Source of the DNA: Marinospirillum alkaliphilum DSM 21637
GTDB taxonomy: Bacteria; Pseudomonadota; Gammaproteobacteria; Pseudomonadales; Halomonadaceae
Direction of reading: 5' to 3'
Assembly: GCF_900119735.1 (NCBI RefSeq)
Contig: NZ_FPJW01000008.1
Location: forward strand, 1-64,000
DNA: 64,000 bases
Made by a program: the position numbers and the translations under genes. The notes beneath the pieces were generated by a model. The model was not told the origin of the DNA. It ran no database searches and saw nothing but the letters and a program-made list of their open reading frames with translations. This document shows, one piece after another, positions 36,562-45,800 of this stretch (position 1 is the stretch's first letter; each line of letters opens with the position of its first letter).

Positions 36562-37584
36562 TCAGTCTTTTATTGCTGCAATGGCTTCAGCACATTCGTG
36601 GATCAGTCCTGGACCCCGGTAGATAAAACCTGTGTAAAGCTGGATCAGACTGGCACCGGCCTTGATGCGTGCCACTGCATCTTCAGCACTGAAAATACCG
36701 CCAACACCAATGATCGGTAGCTCACCTTCCAGCGCATTAGCCAGTTTGCGGGTGATGCTATTGGCTTTTTCAGTCAGGGGGCGGCCGGATAGACCGCCCT
36801 GCTCATCACCGTATTGCAGACCCTCAACAGCCGTTTTATCCAGCGTGGTGTTGGTAGCGATTACGCCGTCCAGTTTCAACTCACGCAGGGTTCTGGCAAG
36901 GCTCTGCAGTTCTTCATCATTCATGTCTGGTGCCACCTTCACCACCAGCGGTACATAACGCTGGTGCAGATCCGCCAGGCGCTGCTGGGCTTCTTTCAGT
37001 GGTTGCAACAGGTCTTTTAAGGCCTCGCCATACTGCAGGCTGCGCAGGCCGGGGGTGTTGGGCGATGAGATATTAACCGTGACATAGTCCGCCTGGGTGT
37101 AAACCGCTTCCAGTCCGATCAGATAATCATCGACGGCCTTTTCCACTGGTGTGGTCAGATTTTTGCCCAGATTGATGCCAAGCAGTCCCTGGTACTGACG
37201 TTTTTTGACCTGCTGTAGCAGATGTTCCAGTCCCTTGTTGTTAAAGCCCATGCGATTGATGATCGCCTCCTGTTCGGGGATGCGGAACAGGCGGGGTCTG
37301 GGGTTGCCCGGTTGGGGTTTGGGTGTCACCGTACCCACTTCAATAAAACCAAAACCTAGCTGGCCAAGGCTGTTCAGGTGATCGGCATTTTTATCCAGGC
37401 CCGCTGCCAATCCCACCGCGTTGGGAAAGGTTAATCCCATCACCTCAACCGGCGCCTGCAGCATCGGGCTGGCAAAGGTTTTGATCAGATGCAGGCGTGC
37501 TGCTGCATCGAGGCTTTCCAGTGCCAATTGGTGTGCAGCTTCGCCGGAGAGGGTGAACAGGATTTTTCTGGCCAGAGAATACAT
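36562..37584 (-). CDS. pyrD: Dihydroorotate dehydrogenase (quinone), class 2
   Basis: A 340-residue membrane-associated flavoenzyme of pyrimidine synthesis, oxidising dihydroorotate with quinone. The N-terminal amphipathic segment YSLARKILFTLSGEAAHQ is the class 2 hallmark. FMN and substrate motifs follow: NAVGLAAGLDKNAD, FIEVGTVTPKPQPGNPRPR, NRMGFNNKG, and NISSPNTPGLRSLQ with the catalytic serine. GVGGIFSAEDA is near the C terminus. GGAG six bases before the ATG at 37584 decides the start over an upstream TTG. Confidence 0.97.
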   Translation of the reverse strand: MYSLARKILFTLSGEAAHQLALESLDAAARLHLIKTFASPMLQAPVEVMGLTFPNAVGLAAGLDKNADHLNSLGQLGFGFIEVGTVTPKPQPGNPRPRLFRIPEQEAIINRMGFNNKGLEHLLQQVKKRQYQGLLGINLGKNLTTPVEKAVDDYLIGLEAVYTQADYVTVNISSPNTPGLRSLQYGEALKDLLQPLKEAQQRLADLHQRYVPLVVKVAPDMNDEELQSLARTLRELKLDGVIATNTTLDKTAVEGLQYGDEQGGLSGRPLTEKANSITRKLANALEGELPIIGVGGIFSAEDAVARIKAGASLIQLYTGFIYRGPGLIHECAEAIAAIKD

Positions 37585-37799
37585 GGAGTGCTCCGCAGCA
37601 GGGGTCAAAGTCTGGCGGCATTATACCTGCTGGCAGGTGTTTGTGCCCTCGCAAACCACCTACCAAAGTACTGATTTTTTTCAGTGCCGAAGTGCAATGG
37701 TAAACCACAGGCCGTGTTGCCACTATGAACCGGGTAACAAAACCCCTTTTAATCAAAAGCAACAATGATCCATCCAATAACAACAATGAGGAATGCATC
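37585..37799. other. Divergent intergenic region pyrD / exaC
   Basis: 215 bases with no gene. It must hold promoters for pyrD (leftward) and exaC (rightward). I see no FNR box, no clear sigma-54 GG-N10-GC pair and no convincing -35/-10 set. An ACTGA/TCAGT mini-hairpin with a six-T loop lies near 37670-37685. GAGGA precedes the exaC ATG. Confidence 0.4.
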
Positions 37800-39320
37800 A
37801 TGATTTATGTACAACCCGGCCAGCAGGGCGCAGTGACCAGTGTTAAAGCACGCTACGAGAACTTTATCGGCGGCCAGTGGGTGGCTCCGGTCAAGGGACA
37901 GTACTTCAGCAATATTTCACCCGTGACGGGGCAAGCCTTCTGCGAGGTGCCGCGCTCCACCGCAGAAGACATCGACCTGGCACTGGATGCCGCCCATGCA
38001 GCCAAAGCCGCCTGGGGTGCTCAGTCCGTTACACAGCGCTCCAACCTGCTGCTAAAAATTGCCGATCGACTGGAACAGAATCTGGAAGCCATTGCCGTGG
38101 CCGAAACCTGGGACAACGGCAAAGCCGTAAGGGAAACCCTGAACGCTGATGTGCCGCTGGCCGTGGATCACTTTCGTTATTTTGCCGGTGCGATTCGTGC
38201 GCAGGAAGGCTCCATTGGTGAAATCGACAACAACACCGTGGCTTATCATTTTCACGAGCCACTGGGAGTGGTGGGGCAGATCATTCCTTGGAACTTCCCG
38301 CTATTGATGGCGGCCTGGAAAATTGCTCCGGCACTGGCCACCGGCAACTGCATTGTTCTGAAACCGGCCGAGCAAACACCCTGGTCGATTCTGAAGTTCA
38401 TTGAGCTGATCGAAGACCTGCTGCCACCCGGTGTGTTGAATGTGGTGAATGGTTATGGTGCTGAAGCCGGTCAGGCGCTGGCCACCAGTAAACGCATTGC
38501 CAAAATTGCCTTTACCGGCTCCACTCCGGTCGGTTCCCACATCATGAAGTGTGCGGCTGAAAACATCATTCCGTCCACGGTGGAGCTGGGTGGCAAGTCA
38601 CCCAATATTTTCTTCAAGGATGTGATGGACTTTGAAGACAGCTATCTGAGCAAGTGCATTGAAGGGGTGGTACTGGCTTTCTTCAATCAGGGTGAAGTTT
38701 GTACCTGTCCTTCCCGCTTGCTGGTTCAGGAAGATATTTATGATGCCTTTATTGCCAGGGTGATTGAGCGCAGTCAGCAGATCAAGCGTGGTAATCCACT
38801 GGATACCGAGGTGATGGTGGGTGCTCAGGCTTCACAGGAGCAGTATGACAAGATTCTGGGTTATCTGGATATTGGTCGCCAGGAAGGGGCAGAAGTCCTG
38901 ATTGGTGGGGGCAGCGAACGGCTGGATGGAGAATTCAGTCAGGGGTATTACATTCAGCCCACACTGTTAAAAGGCAACAACCGCATGCGAGTATTTCAGG
39001 AGGAAATCTTTGGCCCAGTGGTTTCTGTTACCACCTTCAAAGATGAGGCTGAGGCACTGGCGATTGCCAACGACTCGGAGTTTGGTCTGGGTGCCGGTGT
39101 CTGGACGCGTGACATGAACCGCGCCTATCGCATGGGTCGTGGCATTGAAGCAGGGCGTGTGTGGACCAACTGTTATCACCATTACCCGGCACACGCGGCC
39201 TTTGGTGGTTACAAAAAATCCGGTGTCGGTCGGGAAAACCACAAGATGATGCTGGATCATTACCAGCAGACCAAAAACCTGCTGGTCAGTTATGACGTAA
39301 ACCCTCTGGGGTTCTTCTGA
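37800..39320 (+). CDS. exaC: NAD-dependent acetaldehyde/aldehyde dehydrogenase (ExaC type)
   Basis: A 506-residue aldehyde dehydrogenase, matching Pseudomonas ExaC in length and almost throughout in sequence ([18 protein letters not shown] at the start, YDVNPLGFF at the end). It oxidises acetaldehyde to acetate in ethanol catabolism. The catalytic thiol is C301 in [11 protein letters not shown] and the general base E262 in [20 protein letters not shown] is the NAD-site segment. The start at 37800 is set by GAGGA seven bases upstream. Its companion genes downstream are a NosP-like FIST protein and a NahK-like kinase, so aldehyde use and NO or respiratory signalling may be regulated together; that link is inferred. 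Confidence 0.93.
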   Translation: MIYVQPGQQGAVTSVKARYENFIGGQWVAPVKGQYFSNISPVTGQAFCEVPRSTAEDIDLALDAAHAAKAAWGAQSVTQRSNLLLKIADRLEQNLEAIAVAETWDNGKAVRETLNADVPLAVDHFRYFAGAIRAQEGSIGEIDNNTVAYHFHEPLGVVGQIIPWNFPLLMAAWKIAPALATGNCIVLKPAEQTPWSILKFIELIEDLLPPGVLNVVNGYGAEAGQALATSKRIAKIAFTGSTPVGSHIMKCAAENIIPSTVELGGKSPNIFFKDVMDFEDSYLSKCIEGVVLAFFNQGEVCTCPSRLLVQEDIYDAFIARVIERSQQIKRGNPLDTEVMVGAQASQEQYDKILGYLDIGRQEGAEVLIGGGSERLDGEFSQGYYIQPTLLKGNNRMRVFQEEIFGPVVSVTTFKDEAEALAIANDSEFGLGAGVWTRDMNRAYRMGRGIEAGRVWTNCYHHYPAHAAFGGYKKSGVGRENHKMMLDHYQQTKNLLVSYDVNPLGFF

Positions 39321-39358
39321 TCTGATTCGGGTCAGGGTTGGCTTCAATCAACAGTGGC

Positions 39359-40555
39359 ATGTATGCTGAAACCTTAAACAATGCTGCTGTTGATGGAGCC
39401 TGCGCCTTGTCCGAGATCAGTCCCCCTGTGTTGACAGCGGCTTCTTCCGCCGCCGATCCTTTCAAGGCAGCCAGAGAGCTGGCTGGCACACTGCACCACC
39501 CGGATCTCGACCGGGTGGTGTTTTTCTGTTCGGCTGAATACAACCTTCCGCAACTGGCTGAGGCGCTCAACCAGGTTTTTTCCGGTGTTCCCCTCAGTGG
39601 TTGTACCACAGCAGGTGAGCTGACCCCTGATGGTTATGCCTGTGGCTCGATTGTGGCGTTGGGTTTTCATCGCAATTTTTTTCATTTGAATGCTGCCCTG
39701 ATCCAGCCGCTGGATGGTTTTGCCCTGGCTGAAGCTCAGCAGCTGATCAACCGGCTACTGCAGTCTGACCATCCACATCGGGCGGACTGGCGGCATTTTG
39801 CTTTAACCCTGTTTGACGGTCTGTCCAGTCAGGAAGAGCTGGTGCTGGCAGCGTTGGATGCTGCTCTGGGCAGTACGCCACATTTTGGTGGCTCTGCCGG
39901 GGATGATATTCATCTGACCAATACCCATGTTTTTCATGATGGGGCTTTCCACACCCAGGCTGCGGTGGTCATTCTGGTAGAAACATCACTGCCGTTTGAC
40001 GTGTTCACTACCCATCACATGCAACCACTGGACAGCAAGCTGGTGGTGACTGAAGCAGACCCGCTGACCCGGCGAGTCAGTGAATTGAATGCTGAACCGG
40101 CAGCCGAGGCTTATGCCCGATTGATTGGGCTGACACCAGAACAACTGACACCGGATATTTTTGCTCTGCACCCGCTGGCGGTGAAGCTGGGGCAGGATTA
40201 TTACGTCCGTTCCATCCAGCGGGTGAACCCGGACCTGAGCCTTGATTTTTATTGTGCTGTCGGCAAGGGCAGTGTACTGACGCGTATGCAGCCTCAGGCC
40301 ATGCTGCAAGACCTGGAGACCTGTTTAAGTGATATTGAGTCCCGCATCGGTCAGCCACTGATCACCCTGGGCTGTGATTGTTTTTTGCGACGCCTGGAGA
40401 GTGAGCAGCGCGGGGAGCGCGAGCAGACGTCAGCTTTTCTGGCGAAGCACCGGGTGATTGGGTTCAACACTTACGGTGAGCATCATGCCGGTTTGCATGT
40501 TAATCAGACCTTCACGGGTGTGGTGCTGGGGCGGGGCAAGGTGGAAAAGGAATGA
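39359..40555 (+). CDS. nosP: NosP-like FIST-domain protein (probable nitric oxide sensor)
   Basis: A 398-residue cytoplasmic protein made of a FIST_N domain (about 30-220; VVFFCSAEYNLPQLAEALNQ, SGCTTAGELTPDGY, HFGGSAGDDI) and a FIST_C domain (about 225-385; YVRSIQRVNPDLSLDFYCAV, TLGCDCFLRRLESE). In Pseudomonas aeruginosa a FIST protein (NosP) binds haem and NO and inhibits the adjacent kinase NahK; a kinase of that type begins four bases downstream here. That pairing is the main reason for the name; haem ligation is not proven from sequence. The ATG at 39359 is preferred over TTG at 39338, though its ribosome-binding site is weak. The gene lies 38 bases after exaC. Confidence 0.8.
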   Translation: MYAETLNNAAVDGACALSEISPPVLTAASSAADPFKAARELAGTLHHPDLDRVVFFCSAEYNLPQLAEALNQVFSGVPLSGCTTAGELTPDGYACGSIVALGFHRNFFHLNAALIQPLDGFALAEAQQLINRLLQSDHPHRADWRHFALTLFDGLSSQEELVLAALDAALGSTPHFGGSAGDDIHLTNTHVFHDGAFHTQAAVVILVETSLPFDVFTTHHMQPLDSKLVVTEADPLTRRVSELNAEPAAEAYARLIGLTPEQLTPDIFALHPLAVKLGQDYYVRSIQRVNPDLSLDFYCAVGKGSVLTRMQPQAMLQDLETCLSDIESRIGQPLITLGCDCFLRRLESEQRGEREQTSAFLAKHRVIGFNTYGEHHAGLHVNQTFTGVVLGRGKVEKE

Positions 40556-40559
40556 ATGG

Positions 40560-41948
40560 ATGAATGCGAGGGAGCAGGAACTACAGGCATTAAAGGTCGA
40601 AAATGCCCGACTGAATAAAATTAATCAGGCGTTGATTGAGCGGGTGGAAGCAGGCAGTGGTTTGTCTTCTTCGCCCTATGCAAGTTTTGAGCAGGCTGCA
40701 GCCCTGGCGGAACAGGTAAAAGCGCGCACGGCAGAATTGACACACCTGAATGAGCAACTGCTGCAAGAGATCAGTGATCGTAAACGGATCGAAGGCTGGT
40801 TGCTGGAAGCCAAGCAGGATGCAGAGCAGGCGAATTTGTCCAAAACCAGGTTTCTGGCGGCCGTCAGTCATGACTTGTTGCAGCCTTTAAATGCTGCTCG
40901 CCTATTTACCAGCGCCCTGGAGGAGCAACCTTTGGATACAGGGTTGCAGCATCTGGTGCGATCGGTCAGCCATTCGCTGGCTGATGTTGAATACCTGTTG
41001 AGTACGCTGGTGGATATTTCCAAACTGGATGCCGGGGTGATTCAGCCGGACCTCAGTGTGTTCACCCTGCGCGACCTGCTGGATAACCTGGCTGCTGAAT
41101 ACCGTCAGGTGGCTCGCAGTGAACGCATTGAGTTTTGTTATGTTGCCTGCAGTGTACCGGTGCAGACGGACCTGCATCTGTTGGCGCGTATCCTGCGTAA
41201 CTTCCTTGCCAATGCCATGCGTTACACACCGCCCGGGGGCAAGGTGTTGCTGGGGTGTCGTCGTCAGTCCGGTGTAGTGGTGGTGCAGGTGCTGGATACC
41301 GGGCCGGGAATACCGGAAGACAAGCTGGGGATGATTTTTCAGGAGTTTCAGCGTCTGGAGCCCAACCCTGCCAATCACCGTGATCAGGGGTTGGGGCTGG
41401 GGTTGGCGATAGTGGATCGCATGGCACGCATGCTGAAACATCCCGTGTCCGTTCGCTCCTGCCTACAGCGAGGTTCCATGTTCAGTGTGACCTTGCCACT
41501 GGCACCGGAAGGGCAGTTTCCACAGCTTCGTACTGCTGTGGGCACCCTGCCTCGTCTGCAACTGAGTGGTGCCCGCATCTGGGTTCTGGATAACGACCTG
41601 TCCATCTGCGAAGGCATGGAGCGTTTGCTGCACACCTGGGGCTGTGGCGTTCGAACGGCACAACATGCCGAAGGGCTGGATCTGCTGTTGTCACAAGAGC
41701 GAGCCTTGCCAGACGTGTTGGTGGTGGATTACCACCTGAGTGCCGGGGTGTCCGGTCTGGATCTGGTGCAGAACCTGCAGCAGAAAACCGGTGTGGAGCT
41801 GCCGGTACTGGTGATCACGGCCAATCACAGTCATCAGCTGAAGGCCGAAGTGAAGCAACGCGGCTATCAGTTATTGTATAAACCGGTCAAACCGCTGCGT
41901 TTGCGTCAGCTGCTGGTGCACCTGTTGAAGATAGCGTCAGACCGGTGA
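40560..41948 (+). CDS. nahK: NahK-like hybrid histidine kinase without sensor domain
   Basis: A 462-residue soluble hybrid kinase. A coiled coil (about 1-90; ELQALKVENARLNKINQALI and KARTAELTHLNEQLLQEI) replaces a sensor domain, followed by HisKA with H104 in FLAAVSHDLLQPLNAARLF, HATPase_c (about 200-330; VLDTGPGIPEDKLGMIFQEF, GLGLGLAIVDRMARML) and a C-terminal receiver with D390 in VLVVDYHLSAGVSG and the KPVKPLRLR lysine. The coiled coil and SHDLLQPLNAARLF motif are those of P. aeruginosa NahK. The sensory input is probably the FIST protein encoded just upstream. AAGGA eight bases before ATG 40560 fixes the start. It converges on a NarL-type regulator with eight bases between them. Confidence 0.85.
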   Translation: MNAREQELQALKVENARLNKINQALIERVEAGSGLSSSPYASFEQAAALAEQVKARTAELTHLNEQLLQEISDRKRIEGWLLEAKQDAEQANLSKTRFLAAVSHDLLQPLNAARLFTSALEEQPLDTGLQHLVRSVSHSLADVEYLLSTLVDISKLDAGVIQPDLSVFTLRDLLDNLAAEYRQVARSERIEFCYVACSVPVQTDLHLLARILRNFLANAMRYTPPGGKVLLGCRRQSGVVVVQVLDTGPGIPEDKLGMIFQEFQRLEPNPANHRDQGLGLGLAIVDRMARMLKHPVSVRSCLQRGSMFSVTLPLAPEGQFPQLRTAVGTLPRLQLSGARIWVLDNDLSICEGMERLLHTWGCGVRTAQHAEGLDLLLSQERALPDVLVVDYHLSAGVSGLDLVQNLQQKTGVELPVLVITANHSHQLKAEVKQRGYQLLYKPVKPLRLRQLLVHLLKIASDR

Positions 41949-41956
41949 GTGATGCT

Positions 41957-42604
41957 TCAGGCATCCGGTGGCAGGATTTCCCTTGCAGCCAGTGCCACCT
42001 GCACCCGATTGCTCAGCCCCAATCGATCCAGAATGGCGGATACATGCCCCTTGATGGTGGTTTCAGCCAGATGCAGGTGTCGGGCAATCTGCTTGTTGGA
42101 TTCACCCAGCGCCATACGCTCCAGCACCAGTCGTTGTTTACGTGTCAGGCTGTTAAGGCGTTCCGGGTCCAGCAACCGGGTTTCAGTGGGGGCAGTTGTT
42201 TCTGTCTGGCGCAGGATCTGGGGTGGCAGATAAACCTGGCCTGCCAGCAACTGCTCCAATGCTGCCAGAATCTGCTGGCGTGATGATGCTTTGGAAATAA
42301 ATCCGACAGCACCTTCTGCCAATGCCTGCAAAACCACCTTGCGATCTTCTTCGGCACTGACCATCACAATGGGTACACCGGGGTGTTCATGGTGCAGACG
42401 GGTCAGTCCCTGTAATCCCTGCATGCCCGGCATGTTCAGATCCAGCAACAGCAGATCGAGGTTGTCATTCTGATTCAGCAGCGCCAGTGTTGCTTCCAGG
42501 TTCTGGGTTTCAAGCAGGCGTGATTCAGGAAAGTGCCCGGCGATCACCTGCATGATGGCTTCACGGAACAAGGGGTGATCATCAGCGATCAGAAAGGTGT
42601 GCAC
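41957..42604 (-). CDS. NarL/LuxR-family response regulator (possible NahK or ErdR-like partner)
   Basis: A 215-residue regulator: receiver (about 1-115; FLIADDHPLFREAIMQVI, LLLLDLNMPGMQG with the phosphoryl Asp, and ISKAS) and a LuxR helix-turn-helix (about 150-210; LTRKQRLVLERMALGESNKQ and IARHLHLAETTIKGHVS). The sequence resembles Pseudomonas ErdR/AgmR-type regulators of alcohol and aldehyde catabolism. Two GTG starts are possible: 42622, directly abutting the previous stop, and 42604, which has AGGAAG upstream and gives the family length; I chose the latter. It is convergent with nahK and may be its phosphoacceptor and act on exaC; both are inferences. Confidence 0.87.
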   Translation of the reverse strand: MHTFLIADDHPLFREAIMQVIAGHFPESRLLETQNLEATLALLNQNDNLDLLLLDLNMPGMQGLQGLTRLHHEHPGVPIVMVSAEEDRKVVLQALAEGAVGFISKASSRQQILAALEQLLAGQVYLPPQILRQTETTAPTETRLLDPERLNSLTRKQRLVLERMALGESNKQIARHLHLAETTIKGHVSAILDRLGLSNRVQVALAAREILPPDA

Positions 42605-42622
42605 AGGCGACTTCTTCCTCAC

Positions 42623-42847
42623 TCAATTGGATACCCGCTCAATGGAAAGGAATTGCCCAGTGTCCGAATAGTTGAGCCGGAATAGACCATTGATGCCGGT
42701 CTGGTCAACCATCTGGCGGATGATGCGTCGTGGAAAAATGATGCTGCGGCCATCCACTGTGGTGGTTTTCACATTGGGTGCCTGGCTGGTGTAGAAGGCC
42801 AGGCACTCAGCCGCAGACATTTTGATACGTACATACACACTGGGCAT
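42623..42847 (-). CDS. DUF2835 family protein
   Basis: A 74-residue protein with the DUF2835 pattern: RIKMSAAECLAFYTSQAPNV, then VKTTTVDGRSIIFPRRIIRQ, and GLFRLNYSDTGQFLSIERV. Function unknown. Start at ATG 42847; a TTG nine bases upstream is in frame but less likely. It has no signal peptide and lies between the glutamate dehydrogenase gene (ending 42868) and the NarL-type regulator, all leftward. Its stop abuts a possible GTG of the regulator. Confidence 0.86.
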   Translation of the reverse strand: MPSVYVRIKMSAAECLAFYTSQAPNVKTTTVDGRSIIFPRRIIRQMVDQTGINGLFRLNYSDTGQFLSIERVSN

Positions 42848-42867
42848 TGCAGTCAACAGCTTACAGG

Positions 42868-45800
42868 CTACTCGATGTCACTCATCGACAGAACGGCCAG
42901 CTGACGCATGGCCACGGCAAACAAGGGGTAGCCCACATTACTGCCACCACGCACTTCGTGCAAGAGGCTGTTCCAGCGTTCGGTCTGATTGCCAAAGTGG
43001 GTCAGCCATTGCTCCATGCGCACCTGCAGATCGCTGGCACCGTCCTCCAGAGTCAGCAGACTGACGGTGAGCAGGCGATGGCGATCATCCAGTTCATCCC
43101 GATAGGCTTCCCGCGCCATGGCTTCCCAGCTGTCATGCACTGCCAGATCAGTGATCTGCTGTTTCAGCCATGGCAGTTGCAGGCTTTGTCCCAGCAGGAA
43201 ATAAGCCTCGGTGACCAGTGCCAGATTCTGCCCGGTATCCCGTTCAGCCTGAATGATGTTCAGTGCCGAGTAGAGCAGCCCAATGCCCGCCAGACGTTCG
43301 GCCAGCTGCTCCGGTACGCCGCTGGCCAGTAACTGATCGCGGCGAGCCTCCCAGTGGAGCTTGTCATCACCGCTGAGGCGCTGACCAATCTGTTCAGCAA
43401 TCAGTTGCACCCGTGGTGCAAAGTGGTCCACCGCTTCACGGGCCGTCAGTCCGGTGAAGCGGTTGCGCACAAACCAGCGGGTGGCACGGCGCATCATGCG
43501 AGTCAGATCATGCATCAACTGCAGTTGCAGGGCCGCATCCACCCGGTGATCCAGACCTTCAATGGCATTCCACAGGCTGACAATGTCAAATACATCCCGG
43601 CTGACGGCATAACCCCGCACGATGTCCGGTACGCTGAGCCCGGCAGTGTCCTTCAGGCGATGCACAAAGGTGATGCCCATGTGATCCACCAGCTCGTTGA
43701 CCAGCATGGTGGTGATCAGTTCACGCTTCAGGCGGTGGTGGCTCAGCGGCTCGGCATAACGCTCCAGAATGACTTCCGGGAAGGCGCGTTTGATGGCCAG
43801 GCCCAACCAGGGGTCTTCCGGTACTTCTGACTCCAGCACGGCGTTTTTGATGTCAGCCTTGGCATAGGCCAGCAGTACCGCAAGTTCAGGACGGGTCAGC
43901 CCTGTCCGTTCGGCTTCACGCTCTTGCAGGCTGGCATCATCCGGCAGATTTTCCAGTGTCCGGTTGAGTTTGCCTTCTTCTTCCAGGGTGGAAATCAGGC
44001 GTCGGTAATGCCCCAGTCCGTTGCGGCTGTCGAGCTGGGCAATGGCCAGCGCCTGGGCTTGTGAGTAGTTGTCACGCAGTACCAGCTGTGCCACCTCTTC
44101 GGTCATCCGCTCCAGCAGTTCATCCCGCTGCTTCAGGGTCAGATCACCGGCCTGCATCACCTGTTGCAGCAGGATTTTGATGTTGACTTCATGGTCTGAG
44201 CAGTTCACACCACCGGCATTGTCAATGAAGTCGGTATTCACCTTGACACCGGCGCGGGCGGCTTCGATACGACCCTTCTGGGTGAAACCCAGATTGCCAC
44301 CTTCACCGATCACCTTGCAGCGTAACTGGTGACCGTCTATGCGCAGCACGTCATTGGCTTTATCGCCGGCATCGGCGTGAGTTTCAAGACGGCTCTTGAC
44401 GTAGGTGCCGATACCGCCGTTCCAGATCAGGTCCACCGGTGCCTGCAGCAGTGCTGAGATCAGGTCGGCCGGTGTCAGTCGATCAGCGGTGATGGCAAAA
44501 CGTTCTTTCATCTGGGGGGTGATGACAATGCTTTTGGCTTCGCGGGAAAAGATGCCGCCGCCTTCGGAGATCAGTTCGGCCTTGTAGTCATCCCAGCCGG
44601 AGCGCGGCAGGGCAAACAACCGCTGGCGCTCCTTGAAGCTCTTTTCCGCATCCGGATTCGGGTCCACAAAGATGTGTTTGTGGTTGAAGGCTGCCGTCAG
44701 CAGGATTTTGTCTGACAACAGCAGGCCATTGCCAAACACGTCACCACTCATGTCACCGATACCCAGCACGGTGAATTCGTCTTTTTGTACATCCACTCCC
44801 AGTTCGCGGAAGTGGCGCTGCACACTCACCCAGGCACCGCGGGCGGTGATGCCCATTTTTTTATGGTCATAACCGGCGCTGCCGCCGGAGGCAAAGGCAT
44901 CACCCAGCCAGAAGCCATAATCAGCGGAAATGGCATTGGCAATGTCCGAGAAGGTGGCGGTGCCCTTGTCGGCAGCCACTACCAGGTAGGGGTCATCTTC
45001 GTCCTGCCGTACCACACGTTGTGGCGGTACAATCTGGTCCTGGATCAGGTTGTCGGTCACATCCAGCAGCGAGCGGATGAAGGTCTGGTAACAGGCAATG
45101 CCTTCAGCCATGAAGGTTTCCCGGTCGGGGTTGTCGGGCATCTGTTTGCAGATGAAGCCGCCTTTGGCACCCACCGGAACAATCACTGCGTTTTTCACCT
45201 GCTGGGCCTTCACCAGTCCCAGCACTTCGGTGCGGAAATCTTCGTGGCGATCCGACCAGCGCAGACCACCTCGTGCCACCTTGCCATAACGCAGGTGCAC
45301 CCCTTCCACCCTGGGGGAATAAACAAAAATCTCAAAGCGCGGGCAGGGTTGCGGGATGTCACTGATGGCAGCAGGATTGAGCTTGAAGCTGATGGCGGCC
45401 CTGGGCTGACCATCGGACTGCAGCTGGAAGAAGTTGGTGCGCAGAGTGGCCTGGATCAGCTCCAGATAACGGCGCAGAATGCGGTCTTCCGTGAGGCTGT
45501 CGACCTTTTCCATGGCCTGATCGATCTGGCTGATGCATTGGTTGCAGGCTGCTTCAGAGCGTTTCTGGTCCGGATCAAAACGCAGGCTGAACAGCTGGGC
45601 CAGCTTGCGGGTGATGTCAGGATGATTCACCAGGGTGGCGGCAATGTAATCCTGTGAAAAGGTGGAGCCGATCTGTTTCATGTAACGGGCATAACCCCGC
45701 AGCATGGCCACTTTGCGCCAGTCCAGTCCGGCAGCCAGCACCAGCCGGTTAAAGGCATCACTTTCTGCCTGCCCCAGCCAGGTTTTCAGAAAGGCGGTCT

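Noticed and set aside
37630-37655. Possible sigma-54 -24/-12 element upstream of exaC
   Set aside because: The GG and GC pairs are one base off the required N10 spacing.
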